From Kocuria sp. (GTDB taxonomy: Bacteria > Actinomycetota > Actinomycetes > Actinomycetales > Micrococcaceae): 44,751 nt of DNA. Below, piece by piece: positions 15,499-22,721 of the stretch. Position numbers and translations under genes: made by a program. The notes under the pieces were generated by a model. That model did not search any database, was not told the origin of the DNA, and was given only the letters and a program-made list of their open reading frames with translations. The DNA lies in contig JAPSHS010000006.1 in the NCBI GenBank assembly GCA_031179495.1, positions 1 to 44,751 of the forward strand, in the 5' to 3' direction. How positions within the stretch are numbered: the first letter of the stretch is position 1; each line of letters begins with the position of its first letter.

Positions 15499-16929
15499 CT
15501 ACGGGCCGGTCGAGACGAACAGGACGACCTGCTCCGCGGGACGCACGGCGGCGGCCGCGGCCGGGTCGGTGCCGATCACGGTGCCCGCCGGGGTCAGCGG
15601 GTCGGGGGTCTCGTGCACGGCCACGTTCTCGAGCCCGGCGCCGGCCAGGTACTGGCGGGCCAGCTCCGGTCCGGTCCCGCGGACCTCCGGCACGCTCGTG
15701 GTCCCGCCCGGGCCGGAGGCGATCAGCCAGCCCAGGAACGCCGCCGCGGCCACCGCCAGCGCGGCCAGCGCCAGGTGCGCGGCCGTGCGCAGCGGACGCG
15801 CCGGGCGCAGCTCGACCTCGGGCCGCCACGGGTCGGACGAGCCGCCCGGGTGCGCGCGGCCCGGGCTCCGCGCCGGTGCCGGCAGGGCCGACCCCGAGCG
15901 GCGCAGGACCTCGGTCGCGGCCGCGGACGGGCGGAGGACCTCCGTGGCGGCTCCGGTCCGGCCGATCGCCTCGGTCGGTGCCGTCCACGGGCCCGGCGCC
16001 TCCGTCCGGGGGTCCGCGGGAGCCCCTGCCGGCACGGGTGCGCCGTCCTGCGGCGCACGGTGCACCGGAGGACGGTCCAGCTCCTCCGGGCGCAGCTGCG
16101 CCCGGACCGACCGCAGCCGCCCGAGGAGGTCCCCGGCGTCCGCGGGACGGTGCTCCGGGTCCCGGGCCGTGGCACGGGACACGAGACGGGCCAGGGCGGC
16201 CGGCACTCCGGGCTCGAGGGAGCGCAGGTCCGGGACCCCGCCCTCGGCGTGGGCGCGGGCCACGGCGAGCGGGGCCCCCTCGAAGGGGCGGCGCCCGCAC
16301 AGCAGCTCGAAGAGCACGATCCCCGCCGAGTAGACGTCCGCCCGGGTGTCCAGCCGCCGTCCGGTGACGAGCTCCGGGGAGGCGTAGCCGACGGTGCCGA
16401 GCACGCTCCCGCTCGCGGTGTGCTGGCCGACCGCCCGGGTGAGGCCGAAGTCCGCCACGGTCACCCGGCCGCCGGCCGCGATCAGCACGTTCTCCGGCTT
16501 GACGTCGCGGTGCACCAGCCCCGCCCGGTGGGCCGCGGCGAGCCCGTCCACGGCGGCCTCCATCACCTCCAGCGCCTCGCGCGGGGTGAGGGCGCCGCGC
16601 CGGCGCAGCAGGTCCCGCAGCGTGGAGCCCTCCACGTGCTCCATGACGAGGTAGGGCACCCCGTCCGGGGCGTGGCCCTGGTCGAGCACGGAGACGACGT
16701 GGGGGTGGGACAGCCGCGCCGCGGCCCGTGCCTCGCGCACGAACCGCTCGGCGGCGGCCGGGTCCTCGGCCAGGTGCGGGTGCATGAGCTTCACGGCGAC
16801 GGTGCGCTCGAGGCGCGTGTCCACCGCGCGGTACACGGTGGCCGTGCCGCCGCTGGCGATCCGGGGGCCGAGCTCGTACCGGCCCTCCAGGAGGGGGCCG
16901 GTCAGGTGGTCGGGGAGCGCGTGCTGCAC
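15499..16929 (-). CDS. pknL: PknL-like membrane Ser/Thr protein kinase with one PASTA domain
   Basis: This Hanks-type kinase has its catalytic domain in the cytoplasm and a sensor outside. In its 476 residues I see the Gly-rich loop IASGGTATV (24-32), Lys47, HRDVKPEN (140-147), DFG (160-162) and the activation segment ending GYASPE. A juxtamembrane linker follows, then one transmembrane helix at about 385-405 and one PASTA domain (411-476). The linker carries three evenly spaced Thr-Glu repeats (Thr319, 329, 339). The GTG at 16929 has TAGACT six bases upstream, so a leaderless message is likely. The aroG and Rv2175c-family neighbours support PknL; mycobacterial PknL lacks PASTA, so the name is by position. 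Confidence 0.88.
   Translation of the reverse strand: MQHALPDHLTGPLLEGRYELGPRIASGGTATVYRAVDTRLERTVAVKLMHPHLAEDPAAAERFVREARAAARLSHPHVVSVLDQGHAPDGVPYLVMEHVEGSTLRDLLRRRGALTPREALEVMEAAVDGLAAAHRAGLVHRDVKPENVLIAAGGRVTVADFGLTRAVGQHTASGSVLGTVGYASPELVTGRRLDTRADVYSAGIVLFELLCGRRPFEGAPLAVARAHAEGGVPDLRSLEPGVPAALARLVSRATARDPEHRPADAGDLLGRLRSVRAQLRPEELDRPPVHRAPQDGAPVPAGAPADPRTEAPGPWTAPTEAIGRTGAATEVLRPSAAATEVLRRSGSALPAPARSPGRAHPGGSSDPWRPEVELRPARPLRTAAHLALAALAVAAAAFLGWLIASGPGGTTSVPEVRGTGPELARQYLAGAGLENVAVHETPDPLTPAGTVIGTDPAAAAAVRPAEQVVLFVSTGP
15889..15978 (-). repeat. Three 10-residue Thr-Glu repeats in the kinase linker
   Basis: Residues 318-347 read as PTEAIGRTGA, ATEVLRPSAA, ATEVLRRSGS, three tandem 10-residue units. 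Each has Thr with Ile or Leu at +3, the shape of many FHA phosphothreonine ligands. See findings. Confidence 0.7.
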
Positions 16930-16935
16930 GGGATC

Positions 16936-16941
16936 AGTCTA
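16936..16941 (-). promoter_or_regulatory. Leaderless-type -10 of pknL
   Basis: On the minus strand TAGACT is followed by six bases (GATCCC) and the GTG start codon, with no ribosome-binding site. It lies within the 45-base gap after the lytic transglycosylase gene, so the kinase can be transcribed on its own. Confidence 0.6.
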
Positions 16942-16974
16942 GGACCCGGCGCTGTGCGGCCCCTGAGCCGCGGT

Positions 16975-18141
16975 TCACCCGGCGAACGACCGGCGGTGGG
17001 CCTTGACGCTCTTGACGTACTTCTTGGTGTCGTCGTACATCCCGTACTTCTTCACCCCGTGCAGGCCCTGGTAGTACGCGGCGATGGCCACGTCGGTGCT
17101 GGGGGCGCTGCGGCCGAGCTGTCGGATGATCGCGACACCCGCGGTGGCGTTGTCGTGCGGGTCGATCAGGTCGAGCTCGCGGCCCACCAGTCCCGACGCC
17201 CACTCACCGGCGTCCGGGATGACCTGCATGGCGCCCACGGCGTCGGCGGGGGACACCGCCCGGTGGTCGAACCCGGACTCCTGCTGGGCGTGGGCCAGCG
17301 CGAGGGCCGGGTCCACGCCCATCCGCACCGCGGTGTCGTGGACGATCTGCCGCATCTGCTCCCGGGACGGGGCCGGCCGGGTGGCGAGCTGCTCGTGGTG
17401 GCGGTTGGCGGACTCCACCACGTCCCGCTCGTACGTGCGGCCGAGGAACGTGTCCCCGACGGCCTGCTCGGGCGCGGCCGCGGGCTCCGCGGCCGCGACG
17501 GCCGCGGGCCGGACCGGGGCGCCGCCGGCCACCGACAGCCTCTGGCCGGGGCGCAGGAGGGAGCCGACGGTGAGGTCGTTCGTGTCGAGGAGGTGCTGGA
17601 CCGACACGTCGTGGGCCTGCGCGATGCTCCAGAAGGAGTCGCCGGAGCGCACGACGTAGTCCGTGACCGCGCGCCCGGCGCGGTCCTCCGGAGCGGCCTC
17701 CTCGGCCGGCTCGGGCCCCGAGGCGTCCGGTCCGGCCAGTCGCAGCGTCTGTCCCGGCAGCAGCAGCGCGGCTCCGGACAGGTCGTTCCACCGCATGAGC
17801 TCGTCCACGGCGACACCGTGGCGCTGGGCGACCGCCCACAGGGAGTCGCCGGCAGCCACGGTGTGCTCGGCGGGCTCCGCCGCCTTCTGCCCGAGGACAA
17901 GGGGCGAGGGGGCCACCTGGGAGCTCTGCACCGGTGCGGCGTGGGCCACGGTGCCCCCGCCCAGCGCCGCCATGGCGGCGACGGCGGTCACCGCCGAGCC
18001 CGTCCTCGCGCGGCGGGCCCACCGGGGGGAGCGGTCGTCCCGGGTGCGGGGGCGCTGGGCCGGGCCGTCGGGGCGGGAAGCGGTGGAGCAGAGCGGTGCG
18101 TCGTTCGGGTCGGTCGTGTCGCTGTCGGGGGGATACGGCAT
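16975..18141 (-). CDS. Secreted lytic transglycosylase with two LysM domains
   Basis: This predicted cell-wall hydrolase cleaves the glycan strands of peptidoglycan. The 388-residue protein has a hydrophilic N-terminal stretch (1-46), a hydrophobic export segment (about 47-68, ending AHAAP), LysM 1 (92-136, HTVAAGDSLWAVAQRHGV), LysM 2 (160-204, YVVRSGDSFWSIAQAHDV) and a C-terminal SLT domain. In the latter are the catalytic Glu288 in QQESGFD, GAMQVIP at 303-309 and the substrate motif AYYQG. The N-terminal region before the export segment is long; a later start cannot be ruled out. It lies upstream of the kinase on the same strand and is divergent from the Rv2175c-family gene. A Resuscitation-promoting-factor-like role is possible but the fold is SLT. 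Confidence 0.88.
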   Translation of the reverse strand: MPYPPDSDTTDPNDAPLCSTASRPDGPAQRPRTRDDRSPRWARRARTGSAVTAVAAMAALGGGTVAHAAPVQSSQVAPSPLVLGQKAAEPAEHTVAAGDSLWAVAQRHGVAVDELMRWNDLSGAALLLPGQTLRLAGPDASGPEPAEEAAPEDRAGRAVTDYVVRSGDSFWSIAQAHDVSVQHLLDTNDLTVGSLLRPGQRLSVAGGAPVRPAAVAAAEPAAAPEQAVGDTFLGRTYERDVVESANRHHEQLATRPAPSREQMRQIVHDTAVRMGVDPALALAHAQQESGFDHRAVSPADAVGAMQVIPDAGEWASGLVGRELDLIDPHDNATAGVAIIRQLGRSAPSTDVAIAAYYQGLHGVKKYGMYDDTKKYVKSVKAHRRSFAG

Positions 18142-18203
18142 GAAGTGGCTCTCTGACGCTGATCGGGGAAGAGGCGGAGGTCTCAGCTGTCTCCGCGGGT
18201 CCG

Positions 18204-18209
18204 AGCATA
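18204..18209 (-). promoter_or_regulatory. Candidate -10 of the lytic transglycosylase gene
   Basis: TATGCT on the minus strand lies about 63 bases before the ATG at 18141. The -35 region is poor. It is the only AT-rich hexamer of this kind in the 120-base divergent gap. Confidence 0.35.
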
Positions 18210-18261
18210 CCGTGACGGGCCCGCGTGGCACGGGAACCGGCGGACGTGGCACCCTGGGACC

Positions 18262-18648
18262 GTGAAGAAGACATCCGGAAACACCACCGAGGAGTTCGAC
18301 CGCCTGGACGGGCTCGTCCAGGACTGGCTGCCCCTGCCCGACGTCGCCGAGCAGCTCGGGCTCGTGGTCACGCGCGTCCACGGCCTCATCGACGACGGGA
18401 CGCTGCTCGCCGTGCGCAACCCGCACGACAACATCCGACGGGTCCCGGCCGCGTTCCTGCTGGACGGCGCCGTGCTCGACTCCCTGAAGGGCACGGTGGC
18501 CGTCCTCCGGGACGCCGGGTACACCGATGTCGAGGCGATCGCCTGGCTGTACACCGAGGACGAGTCCCTGCCGGGCCGCCCCGTCGACGCCCTGCGCAAC
18601 GGACGCAAGACGGAGATCCGCCGACGGGCCCAGGTCCTGGGCTGGTGA
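18262..18648 (+). CDS. Rv2175c-family DNA-binding protein
   Basis: This 128-residue protein belongs to the Rv2175c family, an atypical winged-helix DNA-binding protein whose mycobacterial member is phosphorylated by PknL on a threonine near its N-terminus, which reduces DNA binding. The family helix-turn-helix is visible as LPLPDVAEQLGLVVTRVHGL and the C-terminal domain as GTVAVLRDAGYTDVEAIAWL. The N-terminus holds Thr4, Thr8 and Thr9 (KKTSGNTTEEF), possible phosphosites. The GTG has no good ribosome-binding site, and CACCCT stands six bases upstream, which suggests a leaderless message. The kinase lies one gene away. The regulatory target is unknown. Confidence 0.88.
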   Translation: MKKTSGNTTEEFDRLDGLVQDWLPLPDVAEQLGLVVTRVHGLIDDGTLLAVRNPHDNIRRVPAAFLLDGAVLDSLKGTVAVLRDAGYTDVEAIAWLYTEDESLPGRPVDALRNGRKTEIRRRAQVLGW

Positions 18649-18653
18649 CCCGG

Positions 18654-18682
18654 GGGCCCGGCGGGTCGGCCCGCCGGGGCCC
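18654..18682. terminator. Bidirectional GC-rich hairpin
   Basis: GGGCCCGGCGGG (18654-18665) and CCCGCCGGGGCCC (18670-18682) pair with one bulged base and a TCGG loop. It sits between the convergent Rv2175c-family gene and idsA. There is no T-run. Confidence 0.5.
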
Positions 18683-18715
18683 GCGGCCCACCGCCGCGCC
18701 TCCCCGGGGGACGGC

Positions 18716-19861
18716 TCACGAGGAGCGGCGCACCGCCGCCGCGGCGAGACCCCGCAGCGCGGCCAGGGGCACCGGCCCGGCCCCGAGCCGGTCCAGGGCC
18801 GCGAAGGCCTCCTCGCTCAGCCCGTCGATGAGCTCCTCCGTGGCCCGCAGGGCGCCGCAGTCCGTGATCAGCGCGCGGAGCTCCTCGACGTCATCCTCGG
18901 TGAGCTCCGGCCGGCCCAGGGCGGCCTCGAGCCGGGCGATCTGCGCCTCGTCGCCCAGCCGGCGCACGTAGCCCACGAGCACCGTGCGCTTGCCCTCGCG
19001 CAGGTCGTCCCCGGCGGGCTTGCCGGTGGCGGCCGGATCGCCGAACACGCCCAGGACGTCGTCGCGCAGCTGGAACGCCTCGCCCAGCGGCAGCGCGAAC
19101 GCCGAGCACCGCTCGAGCTCGGCCTCCGGGGCGCCCGCGAGGGCGGCCCCGAGCACCACCGGGTGCTCCACCGAGTACTTCGCGGACTTGTACCGGATCA
19201 CGTCCAGCGCCCGCTGCACGGCGCCGGCCCGGTCCTGGCCCGGCCCGGCGACCTCGCCCTGCACGTCGAGGTACTGCCCGACCATCACCTCCGAGCGCAT
19301 GAGGTCGAAGACGGCCCGCGCCCGCCGGGCCCCCGGGCCGGCGGCTCCGGCGAACAGCTGCTCGCTCCAGGACAGGCACAGGTCCCCGGACAGGATCGCG
19401 GCCGCGACGCCGAACGCCGGGCCGTCCAGGGACCAGCCCCGCTCGGCGTGCAGGGACTCGAAGCGCCGGTGGACGCTGGGCGCGCCGCGGCGCGTGTCCG
19501 ACCGGTCGATGACGTCGTCGTGGATCAGGGCGGCGGACTGGAAGAGCTCCAGCGCTGCCCCGGCCCGGACCACCGCGGCGTCCTCCGGGTCGCCGCCCGC
19601 CGCCCGCCAGCCCCAGTAGCACAGCCGCGCGCGCAGCCGCTTCCCCCCGGCGGAGAGCGCGGCGACGGCCTCCAGCAGCGGCAGGGTCTCCGCCGAGATG
19701 CCGCCGAGGACCTCCCGCTGCCCCGCGAAGAAGTGCTCCAGCTCGGCGTGCAGCCGGTCGACGAAGCGCGCGTCCTCGGCCCGGAAGGCGTCCTCCGGCG
19801 CCCCGTGCGGCACGGAGCGGGGAGGTGCGTCGGACGGATGCGGCGGGGACGGTGGCGTCAT
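18716..19861 (-). CDS. idsA: Polyprenyl diphosphate synthase (IdsA/GGPP synthase type)
   Basis: This trans-prenyltransferase extends allylic diphosphates with isopentenyl diphosphate to give precursors for menaquinone, carotenoids or other prenyl lipids. The 381-residue protein has the first Asp-rich motif DDVID (115-119), GGKRLRARL at 72-80 and the second Asp-rich motif RDDVLGVFGD (266-275). The two residues four and five places before the first motif are Ala, not aromatic, which favours products of C20 or longer over farnesyl diphosphate. The ATG at 19861 is the family-like start after a Pro-rich lead. TAGGCT on the minus strand (19931-19926) is a weak -10 candidate. Its position beside the Rv2175c-family gene matches idsA2 in M. 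tuberculosis. Confidence 0.9.
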   Translation of the reverse strand: MTPPSPPHPSDAPPRSVPHGAPEDAFRAEDARFVDRLHAELEHFFAGQREVLGGISAETLPLLEAVAALSAGGKRLRARLCYWGWRAAGGDPEDAAVVRAGAALELFQSAALIHDDVIDRSDTRRGAPSVHRRFESLHAERGWSLDGPAFGVAAAILSGDLCLSWSEQLFAGAAGPGARRARAVFDLMRSEVMVGQYLDVQGEVAGPGQDRAGAVQRALDVIRYKSAKYSVEHPVVLGAALAGAPEAELERCSAFALPLGEAFQLRDDVLGVFGDPAATGKPAGDDLREGKRTVLVGYVRRLGDEAQIARLEAALGRPELTEDDVEELRALITDCGALRATEELIDGLSEEAFAALDRLGAGPVPLAALRGLAAAAVRRSS

Positions 19862-20001
19862 GGGCGGTCGACCTCGATCTCGGGCGGCGGGGGACGGGCC
19901 GGGCGGCCGTCCGCGGTCTCCGGCCAGCCTAGCGAAGGGCCGTTCCCGACGCCCCGCCCGGCCCGGGCGGGCGCCGTGGGCACGATGTCCGGACCGGGAC
20001 C

Positions 20002-20007
20002 TATGCT
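20002..20007 (+). promoter_or_regulatory. Candidate -10 of dinB
   Basis: TATGCT lies 25 bases before the dinB GTG, with GAGGAGG between. No good -35 is present at 17-18 bases, and no LexA box (palindromic GAAC/GTTC form) was seen in the 171-base gap. Confidence 0.4.
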
Positions 20008-20032
20008 GTGCCGGACACGAGAGGAGGACGGG

Positions 20033-21358
20033 GTGACCGAGACGCCGAAGGACCGGCTGGCCCGCTGGCGGGCGTGCGCCGTGATGCACGTCGACATGGA
20101 CATGTTCTACGTCGGCGTGGAGCTGCTCGCGGCCCCGCAGCTGCGGGGCCGGCCCGTCGTGGTGGCGGGCGCGGGCAACCGTTCCGTCGTCCTGTCCGCC
20201 TCCTACGAGGCGCGGGTCTTCGGCGTGCGCTCGGGCATGCCCCTGGCCCGGGCCCGCGCCATGTGCCCGGGAGCCGTCCTGATCGAGCCGCACCGCGGTG
20301 CCTACGAGGCCTACTCGCGACGGGTCATGGCCATGTTCGCGGAGATCACCGACCGCGTGGAGCAGGTCAGCGTGGACGAGGCCTTCCTGGACGTCTCCGG
20401 GGCCGTCCGCCGCCTCGGCCCGCCGGTGGGCATCGCCCGTGCGCTGCGCGCCCGGGTGCAGCAGGAGCTGGGGCTCACGGCCTCCGTGGGCATCGGGGTC
20501 AACAAGACCGTCGCGAAGATCGCCTCCACCCGCTCCAAGCCTGACGGGCTGCTGCTCGTCCAGCCGGAGGACACGCTCGCGTTCCTCGCCGAGCTGCCGG
20601 TCACCGCCCTGTGGGGCGTCGGCGGACGCACCGCGGAGGCCCTCGTCGGCGCCGGCCTGCGCCGGGTCGGGGACCTCGCGGCGGCGCCGCTGCCGGAGCT
20701 GACCCGCGTGGTCGGCCGCGCGGCGGGCCACCACCTGCACGAGCTGGCCAACGGCCGGGACCCCCGCCCGGTGGTCCCCGTGCGGGAGGAGAAGAGCGTG
20801 GGCGCGGAGGAGACCTTCCCCCACGACGTCTCCGACGACCGGGTGCTGCGCGAGACCCTGCTCCGGCTCGCCCACCGGACCGCCTCGCGGCTGCGGCGCC
20901 ACGGACTGCGCGCCCGCCGGGTGGGGCTCAAGCTGCGCTACGCGGACTTCACGACCATCACCCGCTCGCGCACGCTGTCCCAGCCGTTCACCTCCGCGCA
21001 CGACCTCCTCCAGCACGGCGTGGGCCTGCTCGAGGAGCTGGGGGAGCGGCCGCAGGCCGTGCGGCTCATCGGCGTCCGGGCCGAGGCGCTGGAGCAGGCC
21101 ACGGACGCCCTGCAGCTGAGCCTGGACGGCCGCGAGGAGGAGTGGGGGGCGGCCGAGGAGGCCATGGACCGGGTGCACGCCCGCTTCGGGGCGGACCGGC
21201 TGGGCCCGGCGCGGCTGCTGCCCACCGGACCACGGCACCAGCACGGCGATTCCAAGGGTGTTGACAGCCGCGCGCGCGGTGCCAAATCGGCAGTCGACGG
21301 TCTATCCTGGTATCAGGCGGCGCCGGAACAGCCGGGGATTTCCGCACCCGAAGGATAG
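20033..21358 (+). CDS. dinB: DNA polymerase IV (DinB, Y-family)
   Basis: This error-prone Y-family polymerase takes part in translesion synthesis. The 441-residue protein has the catalytic acidic residues Asp21 and Asp23 in HVDMDMFYVGVE, the second catalytic motif SVDEAFLDVSG (Asp115 and Glu116), TASVGIGVNKTVAKIASTRS, a helix-hairpin-helix region around WGVGGRTAEALV and a little-finger domain. I chose the GTG at 20033 because GAGGAGG lies just before it and the family N-terminus follows closely; the frame is open far upstream but only by chance. The last 40 or so residues are not typical of DinB, lack a beta-clamp-binding motif that I can recognise, and overlap the promoter zone of the next gene. 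Confidence 0.93.
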   Translation: MTETPKDRLARWRACAVMHVDMDMFYVGVELLAAPQLRGRPVVVAGAGNRSVVLSASYEARVFGVRSGMPLARARAMCPGAVLIEPHRGAYEAYSRRVMAMFAEITDRVEQVSVDEAFLDVSGAVRRLGPPVGIARALRARVQQELGLTASVGIGVNKTVAKIASTRSKPDGLLLVQPEDTLAFLAELPVTALWGVGGRTAEALVGAGLRRVGDLAAAPLPELTRVVGRAAGHHLHELANGRDPRPVVPVREEKSVGAEETFPHDVSDDRVLRETLLRLAHRTASRLRRHGLRARRVGLKLRYADFTTITRSRTLSQPFTSAHDLLQHGVGLLEELGERPQAVRLIGVRAEALEQATDALQLSLDGREEEWGAAEEAMDRVHARFGADRLGPARLLPTGPRHQHGDSKGVDSRARGAKSAVDGLSWYQAAPEQPGISAPEG

Positions 21359-21370
21359 AGGAGGGCTACC

Positions 21371-21745
21371 GTGCCACTGTCCGAGCACGAGCAACAGCTC
21401 TTGGCCCAGCTCGAGAAGCAGCTCCACGCGGACGACCCGAGGTTCGTGACGAGCATGGGCTCCCGTGCCGTCAAGGGCGCCTCCACCCGGAACATCGTCC
21501 TCGGAATCGTGATCGCCGTCGTCGGCCTGCTCGTCCTCCTCGGCGGAGTCGTCCTCAAGTCCGTCCTGCTGGGGGTGCTGGGCTTCGTCGTCATGGGCGC
21601 CGGCGTCTATGTCGCCACGTTGCGCTCGGGCAAGCCCCGTTCCGACGGCGCGGGACGCCAGGGAGGACCGCCTCGCCGTTCCTCGCCGTTCCTGCAGAAC
21701 CTGGAGCAGCGCTGGGACCAGCGCAACTCCGGCGGCCAGCCCTAG
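21371..21745 (+). CDS. DUF3040 membrane protein
   Basis: This 124-residue protein matches the actinobacterial DUF3040 family. The N-terminus has the family signature PLSEHEQQLLAQLEKQLHAD followed by DPRFV. Two adjacent hydrophobic helices follow (NIVLGIVIAVVGLLVLLGGV and LLGVLGFVVMGAGVYVATL), and the tail is basic, Gly/Arg/Ser-rich. The GTG at 21371 has GAGGAGG just upstream. In many actinobacteria the gene sits just before mraZ and the dcw cluster, as here, which suggests a role in growth or envelope processes, but no function is established. A possible -10 (TATCCT, 21303-21308) lies inside the 3' end of dinB. An intrinsic terminator follows. Confidence 0.88.
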   Translation: MPLSEHEQQLLAQLEKQLHADDPRFVTSMGSRAVKGASTRNIVLGIVIAVVGLLVLLGGVVLKSVLLGVLGFVVMGAGVYVATLRSGKPRSDGAGRQGGPPRRSSPFLQNLEQRWDQRNSGGQP

Positions 21746-21804
21746 CCCGCCGCCCCGCGGGGACCCGTCCTCCACGACCCACCACCCCGCACCACCTCCG
21801 ATCG

Positions 21805-21834
21805 GCTCCCCGGCGTCCCGCCGGGGAGCTTCTT
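21805..21834 (+). terminator. Intrinsic terminator after DUF3040 gene
   Basis: GCTCCCCGGCG (21805-21815) and CGCCGGGGAGC (21819-21829) form a perfect 11-bp stem with a 3-base loop, followed by TTCTT. This is the clearest rho-independent terminator in the window and insulates the mra promoter. Confidence 0.8.
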
Positions 21835-21989
21835 CGTGCCGGGGCTCCTCCCACCACCGGATCCCTCCACCTCCCTCCCCGCCGGCCCCACCGGCCCCAC
21901 CGGCGCCACGCCCCGCCGCACCTGCGGCGATGCCGGTCCGGCCCTCCCACCCCGCCGCGCCACGCCGTGCCGGGCGGGGCCCGCGTTCG

Positions 21990-22025
21990 TTGACCGGGGA
22001 GTGAAGTGGAGTAAAGTGGGGCGGA
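21990..22025 (+). promoter_or_regulatory. mra promoter with MraZ-box array
   Basis: TTGACC (21990-21995), 16 bases and TAAAGT (22012-22017) form the promoter. Three units at exact 10-base spacing, GGGGAGTGAA, GTGGAGTAAA and GTGGGGCGGA (21996-22025), resemble MraZ operator boxes (TGGGN repeated every 10 bases). They occupy the spacer and -10, so MraZ would block its own promoter. Confidence 0.65.
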
Positions 22026-22069
22026 GAGAAGGATCTGGGAGAACTCTCGGGCTGGAGAGGGCGGTGAGC

Positions 22070-22501
22070 ATGTTTCTCGGAACGTACTCACCCCGTCTCG
22101 ACGAGAAGGGCCGTCTGATCCTGCCGGCGAAATACCGGGAGGAGCTCGCCGAGGGACTGGTCCTGACGCGCGGCCAGGAGCGGTGCCTGTACGTCTTCAG
22201 CATCCGTGAGTTCGAACGGGTCCACGAGCAGCTGAGGGCGGCACCGCTGTCCTCGAAGCAGGCCCGGGACTACATCCGGGTCTTTCTCTCGGGCGCCTCC
22301 GACGAGGTCCCGGACAAGCAGGGCCGCGTCACCATTCCGCCGCCGCTGCGGGAGTACGCCGGGCTGGACCGGGAACTCGCCGTGATCGGCGCGGGCACCC
22401 GGGCGGAGATCTGGGATGCCCAGGCGTGGAACGAGTACCTGAACGAGAAGGAGGCCGTCTTCTCCGAGACCGAGGAGGAAGTGGTGCCCGGGCTCTTCTG
22501 A
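22070..22501 (+). CDS. mraZ: Transcriptional regulator MraZ
   Basis: This AbrB-fold DNA-binding protein forms a ring and represses its own operon at direct GTGGG-like repeats. The 143-residue length is standard for actinobacteria. Two SpoVT/AbrB-like halves are visible: [20 protein letters not shown] near the N-terminus and [20 protein letters not shown] in the second half. The ATG at 22070 starts the canonical MFLGT sequence, with GGAGAGG about ten bases upstream; a GTG two codons earlier is less likely. It is the first gene of the division and cell-wall cluster, and its predicted operator lies 45-74 bases upstream. The C-terminus is acidic. A 220-base gap without recognisable signals separates it from rsmH. 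Confidence 0.95.
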   Translation: MFLGTYSPRLDEKGRLILPAKYREELAEGLVLTRGQERCLYVFSIREFERVHEQLRAAPLSSKQARDYIRVFLSGASDEVPDKQGRVTIPPPLREYAGLDRELAVIGAGTRAEIWDAQAWNEYLNEKEAVFSETEEEVVPGLF

Positions 22502-22721
22502 GCGCAGGGTCGCCGACCACCACCGCGAGGCGCGGAACCGCTTCCCGGATGAGATCTCCAGCCGCACAGCCGTCACCGTCCTGACTCAACTTCCCCTGAG
22601 CCAGGCCGGATTCGAGGGAGGGCCAGCGGATGGGGTTCTGATCCTGGAACGCCTGCGGCCGCACCACGGCGTCGATCCGACGCCGGCCACCCCGACCGAC
22701 CGACCGCCGAAGAGAGGGCCC

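Larger units (their letters stand above)
21746..22069 (+). other. Intergenic region before mraZ
   Basis: This 324-base gap holds an intrinsic terminator (21805-21834), then about 120 bases of strongly C-rich plus strand with small CCCCACCGG direct repeats (around 21880-21910), and then the mra promoter with its MraZ boxes (21990-22025). I see no coding signal or RNA gene in it. Confidence 0.6.

Noticed and set aside
15613-18156. An 847-codon frame on the plus strand over the kinase and transglycosylase genes
   Set aside because: Both genes on the minus strand have complete domain sets; the plus-strand product shows none.
18527-20032. Long in-frame extension upstream of dinB
   Set aside because: The extension lies antisense to idsA. 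The ribosome site, promoter candidate and conserved N-terminus all place the dinB start at 20033.
21835-21960. C-rich stretch between the DUF3040 gene and mraZ as a possible small RNA or 6C-type RNA
   Set aside because: Small CCCCACCGG repeats are present, but there is no stable double hairpin with C-rich loops and no promoter between the preceding terminator and this stretch.
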